64,000 nt of DNA. It comes from Pyropia yezoensis. Lineage: Eukaryota; Rhodophyta; Bangiophyceae; Bangiales; Bangiaceae. This document shows, one piece after another, positions 1 to 12,595 of this stretch. Positions within the stretch are counted from its first letter, which is position 1. Every line of letters begins with the position of its first letter. Under the pieces are notes generated by a model that was not told the DNA's origin, did no database searches, and saw only the letters and a list, made by a program, of their open reading frames with translations. Both the position numbers and the translations under genes were made by a program. The DNA is taken from positions 18,233,816 through 18,297,815 of the forward strand of contig CM020619.1 of the NCBI GenBank assembly GCA_009829735.1, given 5' to 3'.

Positions 1-2872
1 GCCGCGAGGACGGAGGCCGCCGGGGCGGCACCTTCAAAAAGGCACCTGGGGGCGGGGGGAACAGGGGCGCGCACCGCTGGGAGCGCACGGGGGGGGGGGC
101 AGCCGCGGCGGCGCAGGCCAGTCAAGCAGTGTGCTCTAGGGCCAAGCGGTGGGGGTGGCTCCCCAACCGAGGGGTCACGCTGCCACGCGGCCTGGCGGGT
201 GGCGCACCCCCCTCCCGCCTGGGGCATGCTCCACCCCACAGACGCGGGCGGGGGGGGGGGGGGGGGGGGGGGGGGGTGTGGGGAGTCCCGGCGGTGGCGC
301 CGCTGCCGCGCCGCGGCATGCGCCACGACGGCAACGACGGCGCCGCCGGGGCGGCGGATTGGGAATCCCGACACGCGGGAGGGTGTGGGTGGGCTGCTGA
401 CGGGGAGCGCCGCCCCAACGGCGGGGGGGGGGCGCGGCGCGTAGGCAGGTGGCGCCCGCGGGGGTCCCCGCCCCCCCCTCTCCCCCGGCCGGGGGGGTGT
501 GTGTGGGGAAAGGGGGCGTGGGGGGTGGTGGTTGGTGGTTGGGGTGGTGGTGTGGGGTGCCATCGGTCGTATTGGTCCGGGGGGGTGGGGAGGGGGGAGA
601 GCGAGGGGGGGGGGGGCGGGCTCGCTCTCTCTCTCGCCCTCCCGTGCCCCCCCCGATGCAGGACCCGCCGCCGGTCTGTGGTGCCATTCGCAGGCCGTGA
701 GGGGGGGGGGTGGGTAGGCGAGATCACCGGCGGGCGGTCGGGGGCGTCTCCCTCTGTCGACAGCCGTGGCAAGCGCGCGCGCCTGCCAGTGGGCGAGGCA
801 GGGGGGGTGGGGGGGGGGGGGGAGGGGGGGGGGCTGGCGGCGCCCGCGGCCGGGGGCCGCGCAAGGGGGAACGGAGGGCGCCGCCGCTGGCACCACCGCC
901 GCCTTTTTTTTTTTTTTCAAGACCGGCCGCGCTCCCCCGAAAGCCGGTGTTGGCTGGCCGTGACGGCGGGCCTTTCTGGTCTATTTTTTTTTTTTTTTTC
1001 GAGGAGAGCCCCCCTAACCATCCCCCAACGGTGACGCGACCAGCTTTTTGAGTGGGACACCCACCCCACCCACGTGCGTGCGTGCGTGCGGGCGTGCGTG
1101 CGTGCGGGCGAGCGTGCGTGCCACCGCTGGCGGCGGACGCCTCTGAGACAGGATTTTCTCCTTTTTTTTTGTGTTGTCCTCTTTTTTTTGACCCGCGCAC
1201 CGCTTTTCTTTTTTTTTGGACGCCCTCCCCTCCCTCCCCCCCCCCCACCCCCCTTTCCGAGGCCCTCCTGTCCTGTGGGCCAGTGTCGGCGGTTGCGGAC
1301 GTGTTTGATGGCGGGACGCGTAGGGAGGAGCGGCGGTCAAAAAGAGACTTTGGCCGGTACATACAGTACCCGCTGTGGGGGGGCGAGGAGGAGGTCGCGG
1401 ACACGGCGACCGCCGACCGCCGACCGCCGACCGCCGACCGCACTGCTGCCGCTTTCGCAACGCCCCGACGGCGGGGACCTGTGGGGGGCGCCCCGGCGGC
1501 CGCCAACGTCAATGGCGGCAGGCCGTGGCGGCGGCGGCCGGGGCATCGCCTGTCACGTTGCCAAGGCGGCACGCCCCCCCCCCCCCCCCAAACACCCTCC
1601 GCTTGCCCCCTGCAGGGGGGCACAGAGAGCCCTCCCTGGCACCCGCGCCGTTTTTGTGGTGGAGGGGGGGGGTTGTACATCTGGATCGGGGGTCCCAGCC
1701 GGGTCGGCCGGTCGGTCGGTCACTCGGCGGACCGGCGCCCCGCGCATCGACACGGGTCGGCAGACGGCGCCTTGCCAGGGGGACGCGACGACGGAGGGAG
1801 GGAGGGGGGCGGCTGCGGGCAAGAGTCGCCGGCGGCATTTTTTTGGGGGGCGGACCAACGGAGGAGGGGTGGTGCTCTGGGGTGCTGGCCGCTGGCGTGG
1901 ACGCACCCACCCCCGCCGGGTGGGTGTGTCAGCCGCACCCGCGCAAGCGGGCCGCGTCCAGGGGGGGGATACGTTGGCGCTGCGGCTGCGCTGTGGCTGT
2001 CACGTGAGGGGTGGGGGCGGCCCGCCCGCGCCGTGCCCTTTTGGAGGCGTGTGCCGCCGGGTTGGCGCTTGGCCATCCGCGGCGTGGGGACCCCACCCCA
2101 CCGCCGAGGCGGCGGGTCCTTGGGGACGCCACCCGGGAGACACCCCTCCCGCCTTGTTCCCCTCCCGCGACCGCCCACGGCTATGGATGCGTGTACTCTG
2201 TGCTGTGTACCCCACGTACAGTACATACTCTGCTGGGGTATATACATGCCGCAGCGGGGTGCCACCCCAAACCTTCCCGCACTGTCATGGTGGCGCCTCC
2301 CGCGCCCCCCCCCCCCCCCCCCACCAAACCAAACATCCAGCCGGTGCGTGGCGCCAGCCTGACACGGGATGCCGCACCAGCTTGACCTGGCAGCGGTGTT
2401 TACGGCCTGGAGGATGGCGCCAGGCGACCGCGGCGAGGTCCCCGCCACCCCGCGCCGCCCAGCCGACGCGGTCGTCGACCACCCGAGGGCCACCACCCCT
2501 TCCCCCTCCCCTCCCCCCCACACTGTTGTGCTCTTCAAGCCGCGCGCTGCAGGGGCGTTTGCGCCATCGTCAAGGGGGGAGGGGAAGGGGGAGGGTGCGC
2601 GCGGCGACCCGCTGGGAGGGCACGCGCCGCCGCCGCAGGCGGTGCCCCGCGGGAAGCGGCTGACCGTCGGGGGCAGCCCCGCGTCGGGTGGCCACTCCCC
2701 AGAGGTGGCAGGGGCAGGGGCGGTTCTCACCACGCTGGGGGCGTGCTCCCAGCATTCCGACAGAGGAGTGCAGATTAAAAAAGGGACAAGAACAAAAAAT
2801 GAAGGAGTGGAAGGAAGGGACAGGGGCGGCGAGGCACACGAGCCACCCGCCCACACACCCCCAGCGTCCCCC
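1..2872. other. Low-complexity GC-rich spacer, no supported gene
   Basis: This stretch has long G and C runs (for example 27 G at 250-276), two T runs near 903-917 and 984-999, a GCGT-type microsatellite near 1075-1115 and a 7-bp tandem repeat at 1407-1441. Several long open frames exist on both strands, but they are Pro/Gly/Arg-rich artefacts of composition and overlap one another with no recognisable domain. The right part would be the 3' flank of the copper ATPase. No polyadenylation signal could be identified. Confidence 0.6.
1407..1441. repeat. Heptamer tandem repeat (CGACCGC)x5
   Basis: Five perfect head-to-tail copies of CGACCGC occupy 35 bases. The period is seven, so it is not a coding repeat. 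It lies in the non-coding spacer left of the copper ATPase gene. Confidence 0.9.
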
Positions 2873-5800
2873 TCAGACCGCCTCCTCGCCGTCCAGTAAC
2901 CTCTCTGTGGTGGCCACCCGCTCATAGTCCCCCCGCCGGTCCGCCGCCCCCGGGCGCCTGCGCGGGGAGCGGAGCTCGGCGAGCTCCACCCCGTGGGGCT
3001 CCCCCCCCGCAGCCATAGCGGCCTTGTGCACAACGTCTGGGGGCGAGTAGTAGCGGAGGCTCATGGAACTCAGCACCACACACGTGCTGCTCAGGGCCAT
3101 GGCGCCCGACGCCACCACCGGCGGCAGCCGCAGGCGGAGGACGGGGTAGAGGAGGCCCGCCGCGAGCGGGATGCCCATCAGGTTGTAGCCCATGGCCCAC
3201 CCGAAGTTGAGCCGAATCCGCCGGAACGCCACGCGCGCCAGGTCCAGCGTCGCCACCACCCCGCCCAGGTCCCCCCGCACCAGCACCACGTCGGCGCTCT
3301 CGGCGGCAACGGGGGAGCCAGCGCCAATCGCCACGCCCACGTCCGCGGCGGCCAACGCGGGCGCGTCATTGATGCCGTCGCCCACAAAGCAGACGCTACC
3401 GCCAGTGGCGGCGGCCGCATTGCGCACCACGTCCACCTTGGTCCACGGCATCGCCCGTGCGTAGACGTTGGCGGGCGCAATGCCCACCGCCATCGCGACC
3501 GCGTCGGCGGTTGCCTGCGAGTCGCCCGTCACCATGCACACGCGCAGGGACAGGACGTTTTGGAGGTAGGCCACGACGGCGGCCGCCTCGGGGCGGACCG
3601 CGTCGACCACCCCGTAGAGGGCATAGCCGCCGCCGGGTTGCACCGACGCGGCCACGACGGTCAGGCCAGACGCCTCCATCGACTCGACCGCCCGCGCGTC
3701 GGCGGGGTGCAGCTCAAGGGCGGGTACCCCGGCGGGGGCGTCGCCACCCGCCCCCCCACCGCCATTGGCGCCAGCCATGGGCGTGCCCATCAGCCAGTCG
3801 AGGCGACCAACGCGCACCAGCGCGTCGTGCCCCCCCCGCTGCACCCGCGCGGTGATGCCCCGGCCCGGCAGCTCCTCCGAGTCAATCACTATAACGTCGT
3901 TGGCGTCGGCCGCCAGCGGCTCTACCGCAGGGCCCTTGGCATCGCCTGCCGCAGGGCCCTTGGCATCGCCTGCCGCCGCCGGCGCTGCCGGTGCGCCCGA
4001 CGCGAATTCCACCAACGCCCGCGCCAGTGGGTGGCTGCTCCCCTTCTCGACAGTCGCCACCAGCACCACCGCCTCGGCGGGCGACAGGCCCCCCCCCGCA
4101 CGGAAGCGCGCCACCGACGGCACCCCCTGGGTCAGGGTGCCCGTCTTGTCCAACAACACCGAGTCCACGTGGCGCGCCGCCTCGAGCGCCGCGCCCCCCC
4201 CGCGGAGGAGGATCCCGAGCCGAGCTCCCACCTCAGACGCCACCATGACGGCGGTGGGGGTGGCCAGGCCGAGCGCGCACGGACACGCAATCACCATCGT
4301 CTCGAGCGCAAACAGCAGCGCAAACGTAAAGGGGCTCTCGCCGGAAAACCATTCGGGCGGAATGGTGCCGCCCTTGGCAAACCCAAACCAGACGCCAAAC
4401 ACCAGCACCGACAGCGACACGACAATCGGCACAAAGACCGCACTGACGCGGTCTGCAAGCGCCTCGATGGGCGCCCGCGCCGTCTGCGCATCATTGACCA
4501 GCGCCACAATCTGCGCGAGCACCGCGTCCCCGCCCACGGCGGTGGCGCGCACCAGCAGGGCGCCCGCGCCATTGAGGGTGGCCCCGTACACGAAGTCCCC
4601 CGGCGACTTGGCCACTGGCAACGCCTCGCCGGTGAGCATCGACTCGTTGACCGCCGACAGGCCCGACACCACCTCCCCGTCGACGGGAACCTTGCCACCA
4701 GCAGGGACCAGCAGGTAGTCACCCGCCGCAAGAAGCTCCACTGGTACATCCTCGTGGAGCACCGCGTGGGTGGTACCATCGACTAGCGTGGCGGCGCGGA
4801 CCTTGAGCCGCACCAGCGCCGCCACACCCGCAGCGGCGCGGCCCTTGGCTACCGTTTCGAGCCACTTGCCAAACAGCACAATGGTGATGATCATGGCCGC
4901 GGCGTTAAAGACGGTCGCGTGGCCAAGCAGGGCCACCTGACCCTCGTGCATCCGCCCTGCCGAGTGACTGATGAGCACCGCCAAGGACGAAAAATAAGCG
5001 ACCGACGTAGAGAGGGCGATAAGCACGTCCATCGTCGCCCGCCGCTTCTTGAGCGAGTAGTACGCGCCCCGGTAAAAGCCACGGCCGCAGAAAAACTGGA
5101 CGGGCGTCGCAAGGCACAGCTCAATCCAGGTGGACAGGTTGACGTGCCGGTGCTCGCCAAACAGGTGCAGATGGTGCGACGCAAACGTGACAGCGAGGAG
5201 CGGCAGCGTGAACACGAGCGCCACAAAGAAGAGGGACTTCCACTTGGCGGTCTCGGCGTCCACCTCGGCGGTGGGGTCAGCCGACCCCATCGCGTCCGAG
5301 TCACCAACGGAAACCGAAAAAGGGCCAATCCTCTCATCGGCCGTCAGCGCCGCCCACACCGCCACCCGTACATTGGCGGGCGCACCCCCCGCGGCCACGT
5401 CCCCACTGGGTGCATCCGCACCGACGGCCGCGCCGTCTGAGAGCGGCGGCCGGCACACCACCTCGACCCGCGCAGGCGCGTCGGCAGACGTTTCCACCCG
5501 CGTGGCCTCGACCAGCAGGTGGGCGGCAAGGAAGCGCGCCGCCCGCGTCGCGGCGTCGGGGTGCACAAACCGGAGCGTCATGGCCGCCGACGTGGACGCG
5601 GCGGCCCGTGCGGCTGCCCGCTCCGTCGCGGTCGCCGACGACAAGACGACGCTGTCATAGCCACCGCCCTGGACCGCGTCCCGCAAGCGCGGGGCGGGGG
5701 TGTAGGCCGCGTCGTGGACGACCGCCGCACGGCCCGCAAGGAGGTTGACCCGCGCGCTGTGGACGCCTGGAAGGGCGGTGAGGATGCCCTCCACCGCCCC

Positions 5801-7741
5801 GACACACGACGCGCACGTCATGCCCCCAACGCGGAGCTCGGTGTGGGTGTCCTCGTCCGTGCCCGCGGCAAAGACGTAGGCACCACCCTTGCCACCCTGG
5901 CCGCCGACGGTCAAGGCGGGGGGCACCTCAACATTACGGGTTGAACTAGCGCGCGCCGCGCCCGGCCGCGGGCTCAACACCGCCCTGGGCGAGGAGCTCA
6001 ACAGAAAGGTGCCCACATCAAACGCCCTCGACGCGGGGGGGGAGGGGGAGGCGGGGAGGAACTGGTCTGCATACCGTCGCGAGTCACCATCGGGCGGCTC
6101 CCAGGCCACAGGCAGTGCCGCGCCCGACTGGCGGTCCGTATCTACCGCCAGGACCTCCTCCTCCCGCTCCAGGTCGGCCGCGTCGGCCGCAGCCGCGGCC
6201 GCGTCAGGCCCGGCCAGTGTGGCTGCGGGTGCCCACGGTGCAGCCTGCTTACCAGCCCCCACAACGGCAGCCACGAGGGCGTCCGACGCCACTGCGCCGG
6301 GAGCGTCGAGCGTGACTGTCGCGCTGCCCTCCTCGAGCGATACCACCGCCGACGCGACGCCAGACATCGCCTCGAGTACCCCCGTAATCTTCCGCACGCA
6401 CCCCTGACAAGTCATGCCGTCGACGCGCAGCTTGAGGGCCGTCGGCGCAGGTGGCGGCGCGTCGGTCCACACCGATGCGGCCTTGCCCGCGCCAGCCACC
6501 ACGGCGACCAAGGCGTCGGGCGACGCCGCACCGGGCGCGTCGAGTGTCACCACCGCGCTGGCCTCCTCGAGCGACACCACCGCCGACGCGACGCCGGGTG
6601 CCGCCTCGAGGGCGCCCGTAATCTTCCGCACGCACCCCCCACATGTCATCCCTTCCACCCGCAGTTTGACCACCGCTGGCGCGGGCGGTGGCGTGCCCGG
6701 TGCGTCGTCGGCCCATACCGACGCGGCCTTGCCAGCGCCCACAATGGCGGCGACCAAGGCGTCGGGCGACGCCGCACCGGGCGCGTCGAGTGTCACCACC
6801 GCGCTGGCCTCTTCGAGCGACACCACCGCCGACGCGACGCCGGGTGCCGCCTCGAGGGCGCCCGTAATCTTCCGCACGCACCCCCCACATGTCATCCCTT
6901 CCACCCGCAGTTTGACCACCGCTGGCGCGGGCGGTGGCGTACCCGGCGCGTCGTCGGCCCACACCGACGCGGCCTTGCCAGCGCCCACAACGGCGGCGAC
7001 CAAGGCGTCGGGCGCCACCGCGCCGGGCGCGTCGAGCGTGACCGTCGCGCTTCCCTCCTCGAGCGACACAACAGCCGACGCGACGCCCAGTGTCGCGTCG
7101 AGCACCCCCGTAATCTTCCGCACGCAAGCCTGGCACGACATGCCGTCGACGCGCAGCTTGACCACTGGCGGGGAGGCTTGCTCTCCAGCGGCCGCCGCCG
7201 GTGGGGCGTCGGCTGCGGCGTCAGTGGCCCACAACGACGCGGCCTTGCCAGCGCCCACCACCGCGGCGACGAGGGCGTCGGGTGCCACAGCGCCAGGCGC
7301 GTCGAGCGTGACCGTCGCGCTGGCCTCCTCGAGCGACACAACCGCCGACGCCACCCCGGGCATCGCGTCCAGGACGCCCGTAATCTTCCGCACGCACCCC
7401 TGGCACGACATGCCGTCGACGCGGAGCTTGACCACCGACGCGGTGCCGCTGGCGGCGGCCGCCGCCAAACCGCGCTCCTCCTCCCTCCCGACGGGACCGG
7501 GGGGCGCCACTTCGGCCCGCTTCCCCGCCGCCTCCACCGCCGCCACCAGCACCGCCGGCGGCACGACCGCGCCCGGCGCGGGCGTCACCGTCGCGGCACC
7601 GGCGGCGCCGGCGGCGGCGCCGAGGGTCACCTCTGCCGCCGCCACGCCGGGAACGCCGCGGAGGGCGGCTGTGACGCCGCCCACGCACGCGCCGCACGTC
7701 ATGCCGTGCACCCGCAGGTGTACCGCCGCGGGGGCGGCCAT
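2873..7741 (-). CDS. ATP7: Copper-transporting P1B-type ATPase, seven heavy-metal-binding domains
   Basis: Predicted to pump Cu(I) across a Golgi or vesicle membrane using ATP. The 1,622-residue protein starts at an ATG in strong context (GACCATGG). Seven heavy-metal-associated domains are visible, each with a CxxC: Cys positions near 16, 113, 203, 285, 367, 446 and 644. Then come TGE of the actuator domain (about 1034), the metal-site CPC in TM6 (about 1153), DKTGTLT (about 1195), an SHP nucleotide-binding motif, MVTGDS and GDGINDAP (about 1452). The last membrane segments hold YN and MxxSS, typical of Cu(I) pumps. Human ATP7A and ATP7B have six such domains, so seven is unusual. Domains 4 and 5 are almost identical at DNA level. 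No introns are evident. A longer in-frame N-terminus from an upstream ATG at 7942 is Pro-rich leader sequence and was rejected. Confidence 0.97.
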   Translation of the reverse strand: MAAPAAVHLRVHGMTCGACVGGVTAALRGVPGVAAAEVTLGAAAGAAGAATVTPAPGAVVPPAVLVAAVEAAGKRAEVAPPGPVGREEERGLAAAAASGTASVVKLRVDGMSCQGCVRKITGVLDAMPGVASAVVSLEEASATVTLDAPGAVAPDALVAAVVGAGKAASLWATDAAADAPPAAAAGEQASPPVVKLRVDGMSCQACVRKITGVLDATLGVASAVVSLEEGSATVTLDAPGAVAPDALVAAVVGAGKAASVWADDAPGTPPPAPAVVKLRVEGMTCGGCVRKITGALEAAPGVASAVVSLEEASAVVTLDAPGAASPDALVAAIVGAGKAASVWADDAPGTPPPAPAVVKLRVEGMTCGGCVRKITGALEAAPGVASAVVSLEEASAVVTLDAPGAASPDALVAVVAGAGKAASVWTDAPPPAPTALKLRVDGMTCQGCVRKITGVLEAMSGVASAVVSLEEGSATVTLDAPGAVASDALVAAVVGAGKQAAPWAPAATLAGPDAAAAAADAADLEREEEVLAVDTDRQSGAALPVAWEPPDGDSRRYADQFLPASPSPPASRAFDVGTFLLSSSPRAVLSPRPGAARASSTRNVEVPPALTVGGQGGKGGAYVFAAGTDEDTHTELRVGGMTCASCVGAVEGILTALPGVHSARVNLLAGRAAVVHDAAYTPAPRLRDAVQGGGYDSVVLSSATATERAAARAAASTSAAMTLRFVHPDAATRAARFLAAHLLVEATRVETSADAPARVEVVCRPPLSDGAAVGADAPSGDVAAGGAPANVRVAVWAALTADERIGPFSVSVGDSDAMGSADPTAEVDAETAKWKSLFFVALVFTLPLLAVTFASHHLHLFGEHRHVNLSTWIELCLATPVQFFCGRGFYRGAYYSLKKRRATMDVLIALSTSVAYFSSLAVLISHSAGRMHEGQVALLGHATVFNAAAMIITIVLFGKWLETVAKGRAAAGVAALVRLKVRAATLVDGTTHAVLHEDVPVELLAAGDYLLVPAGGKVPVDGEVVSGLSAVNESMLTGEALPVAKSPGDFVYGATLNGAGALLVRATAVGGDAVLAQIVALVNDAQTARAPIEALADRVSAVFVPIVVSLSVLVFGVWFGFAKGGTIPPEWFSGESPFTFALLFALETMVIACPCALGLATPTAVMVASEVGARLGILLRGGGAALEAARHVDSVLLDKTGTLTQGVPSVARFRAGGGLSPAEAVVLVATVEKGSSHPLARALVEFASGAPAAPAAAGDAKGPAAGDAKGPAVEPLAADANDVIVIDSEELPGRGITARVQRGGHDALVRVGRLDWLMGTPMAGANGGGGAGGDAPAGVPALELHPADARAVESMEASGLTVVAASVQPGGGYALYGVVDAVRPEAAAVVAYLQNVLSLRVCMVTGDSQATADAVAMAVGIAPANVYARAMPWTKVDVVRNAAAATGGSVCFVGDGINDAPALAAADVGVAIGAGSPVAAESADVVLVRGDLGGVVATLDLARVAFRRIRLNFGWAMGYNLMGIPLAAGLLYPVLRLRLPPVVASGAMALSSTCVVLSSMSLRYYSPPDVVHKAAMAAGGEPHGVELAELRSPRRRPGAADRRGDYERVATTERLLDGEEAV
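6400..6900 (-). repeat. 246-bp tandem duplication inside the copper ATPase
   Basis: Two nearly identical 246-bp units (82 codons) encode metal-binding domains 4 and 5. Their shared landmark ACATGTCATC lies at 6641 and again at 6887. The unit keeps frame and spans one domain plus its linker, so it is a recent whole-domain duplication. Exact unit edges are approximate. Confidence 0.85.
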
Positions 7742-10700
7742 GGTCACCAGCCGCAAGGGAAGACGGGACGACAGTAGTGGCGGTGGTGGTGGTGGTGGCG
7801 GTGGTGACGGAGGTGGTGGTGGTGGTAGCAGAGGTGGGGGACGGGGGAAAAGAGGCGAGTGAAAATAGCCCCAGACGGGAACAACAGAACGGGGAAGGAG
7901 GGGAAGAGGGGTGGGGAGGAAGGGGCAAAGGCGAGCAACCAAGGAGCGCCGCGGAGCGAAGGGGGGAGCAGTGGCAGTGACAGCAGCTACGGCCTTGCCG
8001 CCGGTGGCTACTAGCTACGGACCGCGGCAAACGCGGTGGCGGTGGCCGCAGCAGCGGGAAGGGGGGAGCCCGCCACCCCACCCGTCCCAAAACACACCGT
8101 CACGAGACCCACGCGACGGGCGGCCGCGCGGGTGACGCCGCGGGGGCGCAGCGACACCCGCCGCCACCTGTGTGGCAGTTGTGGGCGTGGCGGCAGCAGC
8201 CCGCACGCAGCCCCCCCCGCGGCTGCCGTGAGCAAAGGCCGACGACGCACGGGCGCGGGGGGGTGGGGGGGGGGCGCGCATGCAGGCCCCCGCCGAGCGG
8301 GGGAGGCGCGCTGCAGCAGCGGCGCGCGGCGCGCCCGCGCAACGGCAGCCGCCGCGGCGGTGCTCGCGCACGCGGCAGCACGGCGGGGGGCGGGCGGGGC
8401 GCTCTGGGGCGCCGCCTTCCCCCCCCTAACCCCCTCACCGAAATAAAAAAAACACTCCCCCTTCCCCCCCCCCCCTCACAAAAAAAAAAAAAAAAAAAAG
8501 AAAGGCGACGTATACCCCCGGCGGCTCCACCACGGGCACCAGCGCAGCGGCGACGGGGGGGGGGGGGGGGGGGGGGGGGTCGAGCGGGGGGAAGGCGGGT
8601 TTGAAGCGGTGTCGGCGGTGGCAGCGGCGGCAGCGGCGGCGGCACGCAAGAAGGGCGAAAGGCGGCAAAGTAGGACCCGCTCCACCCTCTCGGATACCCC
8701 ACTTTGATTCGCAGCAAAGGTCGTCGACAAGACGCAAAAGGGTGGCGCCCCACAACGGGCAGGCAGGTGGCCGACCACAGTGGCCGGTGAGGGGGGGGGG
8801 GAAGGAGCGAGGGAGGGGGGGGGCGTCCACTGGGAATGGAACGCCCTCACCGATGCGATCGCCCGCGGCGCCACGGGGCGGGCGGGCGGGCGGGCGGGCG
8901 GCAGCGGGGGGGGCGGGGGCGGAGCAGCGTCGCCGCCCGCGCGTCTCCGTTGACCGCGCCGCCACGGGGCAGGCGGGCGGGACACGGGGGGGGGTGGACG
9001 GCACGGCCACAGCAGCCGCCGCCGCCTGCGGGCAACAAGGGGGGGGGCAGGGGGGGGGGGGCAGGGGGGGGGGGGAGGAAGGGGAGGGAGCAAGAGGAGG
9101 CGGAAAAGACCCGACCGGGACGGCGGCGGGCGCGACGGGAACCGTGCGCGGGGGGCGGGGGGGGGGGAGGACCGCCGCAGCGGGTGTGCCAACAGGTTCG
9201 CGGCGCACGCGCCAAGCGCAGCCGCCGGAGGGGCTACCGGTCAAGCGGGCGGGGGGGGGGGGGGGGGGGTGACGGCGGGCGCGTGCTGCACACGACAAAC
9301 CCTGCGGAGGTGGGGGGGGGGGGGGGGGGGGGTGTGGCCAACGCGGCAGCGCCAACGGGCGGGCGCGGTGCCTGGCGGGAGGGGGAGGGGGATTGCGTGC
9401 CAGACCCCACGTGGGCGGCCGTGGCCGTGGTCCTCCCCCGCTCCCACTGCAGGCGCACGGCTGGGGGGGGGTGGGGGGGGTGGAGTGGGCAGACGCACCC
9501 CCTCCTCCGAGTGCCTGGCATGCCACAGTGTGGGGGGACGCTGGCGGCAGATTCTTTCTTGCGTGACGTCGGCCAACATACTGCAGTACATACCCATCAA
9601 CAACCGCAATTCTGGATGATTCAAGACATCCTTTCGTGGGGGAAAACTATTTCTGGCTCACAGCGTGTCTTGGAGGGGATGTTGGGAGCTGTTACAGCAC
9701 GTCGATGTCCCCCACGGAGGCCGCCCACGCAAGCGCACACTGTTCGTGCGATCGTTTGTAGGCACAGCCTTTGAACTGTACACTTCATGTTGTCCAGTTG
9801 AACCGTCGGCACAGAAAAGGCAGGCAGCGGTGAGAGTGATGTCTTCTATGGCGCGTGGCGAACACTGGCGCACCGGTGAGTGGCTGGTTGGGATGAATGG
9901 CTGGCGGCGGCAGCCTGCCATCGGGCGGATGCATAGCCAACCATGCTGACGGGTGCTGACACAAGGGAGGGCGAGACACTGTGAGGAAATAGTACCGTAC
10001 CTGCGCGTCGGCCAGCAATCGACCTCCGTGTGTCCACCGCGGTGGCCGCCCCTCCCCGCCACCACGGCACCTGTCCCAACGCTGGGGAGCCGCCGATGAT
10101 GCCGCCGTGACGGCGGCGGTGGCGATGCGGCGCACCGGGAAGGTCTCGCTGTGGGTACAGCTAGCAGCAGGCGACAAGCGGGGCAACCTCTGTCGGGTCG
10201 GTACAGGCGGCCGCCGGCACCCGCCGCGCGCCGACCGCGTCACTTTTGGCAGCGGCAGCCGGGGGGGCGGAAAGCCGAGGCAACGCGTCGCCGGTTGGGG
10301 GCATCCGATGGTGCCCTCCCCCCCCCCCACCCCCCCCCCCCCCCTCTATCCGCTCCTGACGCGCGGTCCCGTGGTGTATCAACGCCACCGGGACGTCGCG
10401 CCACCGCCAGACCAGACTCTGTTCTGTGCCAGACCAGACGCGGTGCCATGGGTGTGTGTGTGACGCAGCGAAAAAAAAAAAAAAAACGACCCGCTCCGAC
10501 CGGTGGGGACACAGCCCGACGACGGCGTCGCGCGGGCTACCCCCCTACCCCCCAAAAAAGCACACTCAACTCGCGGCTATGTACTACGACGGGCAAGCCC
10601 CGGCTCTCCCTTCATCGTCCCCCCTTCCCAACTCCCCCCCCCCCTGACTAAAACAATAGGATATCCAAGATCAATGAGGAACACGGCCAGGAGGGGCCGT

Positions 10701-10852
10701 GCGCTCGACGCGACGACTGTGCACTCAGCAAGGGAAAAACAGCATCGTCCACCGGACGACGGGGACACGCCGTCCGCAGGACGACGGGGACGCCATCCAT
10801 GGGACACGGGGAAGCGCGCCCACCCAGCGCGCAGGGGGCCGCCCGGTAGCCC
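7742..10852. other. GC-rich spacer and copper ATPase 5' region, no supported gene
   Basis: Next to the ATPase start, a trinucleotide-like tract (GGT/GGC on the plus strand, about 7775-7830) would be a pyrimidine-rich leader in the mRNA. Beyond lie A18 near 8480-8498, 25 G at 8555-8579 and similar runs. Bases about 9540-10080 are less biased in composition but contain no open frame or domain I recognise. Near 10640-10700 is the 3' flank of the zinc-finger gene. Confidence 0.5.
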
Positions 10853-12022
10853 CTACCAGCCCGCCTCGTCAGCCCAGCCGCCCGCCCCCCCCAGCCCAGG
10901 GCGGAGGCCCGGCCCCAGCACCGGGTAGCCGCCACCCGCGGCCGCCGCCCCCGGCGCACCGCCACCGCCACCACCGCCGCTGCCGGCGGCGGTGGCGCCA
11001 CCGCCGCCGCCGGCGGCAACCCCCCCCGTCCCAGCCCCCCCCGCCTCGGTGGCGGGGGGGCTGTCCCGCCCGAGCAGCGGCGACGGCAGCCGCGGGGGCG
11101 TGCCGCCAATGGAAGGCGGCCAGCCGGGGACCCAGCCCCAGTCCCGCTCCGACGCCGGCGAAGGGGGGGCGCCCAGCAGGAAGATGGGCGGGCTGCCACT
11201 GCGGTCGCGGCCGCAGCCGGGGCCGACGCCGCCGCCGACGCCGCCGCTGACGCCGCTGGCGGCACCGCCACCCGCAGGGGCGCCCAGCAGCCACCCCCCC
11301 CCCCCGCCGGCCACGCCGCAGCCCCCGGAAGGCGCGCCAGCAGACGCAGGGGCGGTCGGCCACAGGGGCGGGAAGCCCTGCTCGCCGGCCCCGCCGCCGC
11401 CGCCCCCGTCAGGCGCGGCGAGGAGCTCATAGCCCGACAGCGGCGGCGGCGGGCCCGCCACGGTGGGCAGCACCGCCGGCGGGGCGGGCGGCGCGGGGCC
11501 GGCAGCGGCGGCGGCGGCGGCGGCGGCGGCCTCTGCCGGGGGGGTACCCCACCGGTGCAGGGGCGGCGCGGCGGCAGCGGCGGCGGCCGACGCAACGGGG
11601 GGACTGCGACCGCCGCCGCCGCCGGCGGGCCCCGGCGGCGGCGACGGCGGGTCGGCCGGGGCGACCGCCGCGGCCGCCGCCGCGGCCACGGCCGGCGGCA
11701 GGGCCAGCGGCAGGGCCAGCGGCCCGGCCGCCGCCGCCGGCGGCAGCGCCGGGTAGGGCGCGTCGGCGGGGGCAACACCCGCCGCGACGGGCGCGGCGGG
11801 CGGCCCGTCGCCGACGCCGTCGCCCTCCTCCCAGCCGGGGGGCAGCTTGCACCACGACCCCGCCACCGCCGCCGCCGCGGCGGGCGCGTTGGTCGCCCAC
11901 GCCGTCGCGGGCCCGAGCACCCCCACCCATCCGGGCGCGTCAAAGGACGCCTCGTACACGGCCGTCGGGGAGGTGTCCACCGCCCCCCCCCGGTCGTCGT
12001 CCACGCCGACAGCGGCGGCGGT

Positions 12023-12062
<40 letters not shown>

Positions 12063-12558
12063 GTGGTGGTGGTCACACCAGCCGTCCCCGCGGCAGCCTT
12101 GGCCGCCGCCGCCGCCTTGGCCGCCGCCGCCGCGCCCGCCGCGGCGACCACGTCAACGACGCACGCCGGCGGCGGTGCGGCGGTGAGGGCGGGCGCAACG
12201 ACCATGGCGGCGCCCCCCGGGGGCCCCGCGTCGCCCCCACTGTCGTCCCCATCGCCGCTCGCTGCGGCGGTGGTGGCGGCGGCGGCCGCGGCGGCGGCAG
12301 TAGCAGACCACCAGTCATTTCGGCCGCCCCCCCCCGCGCCCCAGCGGACGCCGCCGCCCGCCCGCCCGGGCACGTCGGGCGGCCGGCCGCCGCCCGCGTG
12401 CGCGCCGCCCGGCGGGACGACACCGCGGCGGGCCGCTTCTGCGGTGGCGCCCAAGCGGCGCAGCGGCGGAAGCGCGGGGGTGGGGGCCCCCCTGGCGGCG
12501 GCGGCGGCAACGTCGGGGCCGGAGGGGATGCCCCCGTGGCCACCCCCCCTGACGCCTG

Positions 12559-12595
<37 letters not shown>

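Noticed and set aside
1052..2663. Open frames of 436 and 529 residues on the plus strand
   Set aside because: Both are Pro/Arg/Gly-rich, overlap in different frames, span homopolymers and show no domain; high GC makes long open frames common here.
2993..4786. 597-residue open frame antisense to the copper ATPase
   Set aside because: Mirror of a GC-rich real gene; no domain of its own.
8435..9774. Overlapping open frames of 312 and 363 residues on opposite strands
   Set aside because: Pure low-complexity translation of G and C runs.
11820..11870. Possible WW domain (LPPGWEE) in the zinc-finger protein tail
   Set aside because: Only the first WW signature is present; no GR-x-YY or second Trp follows.
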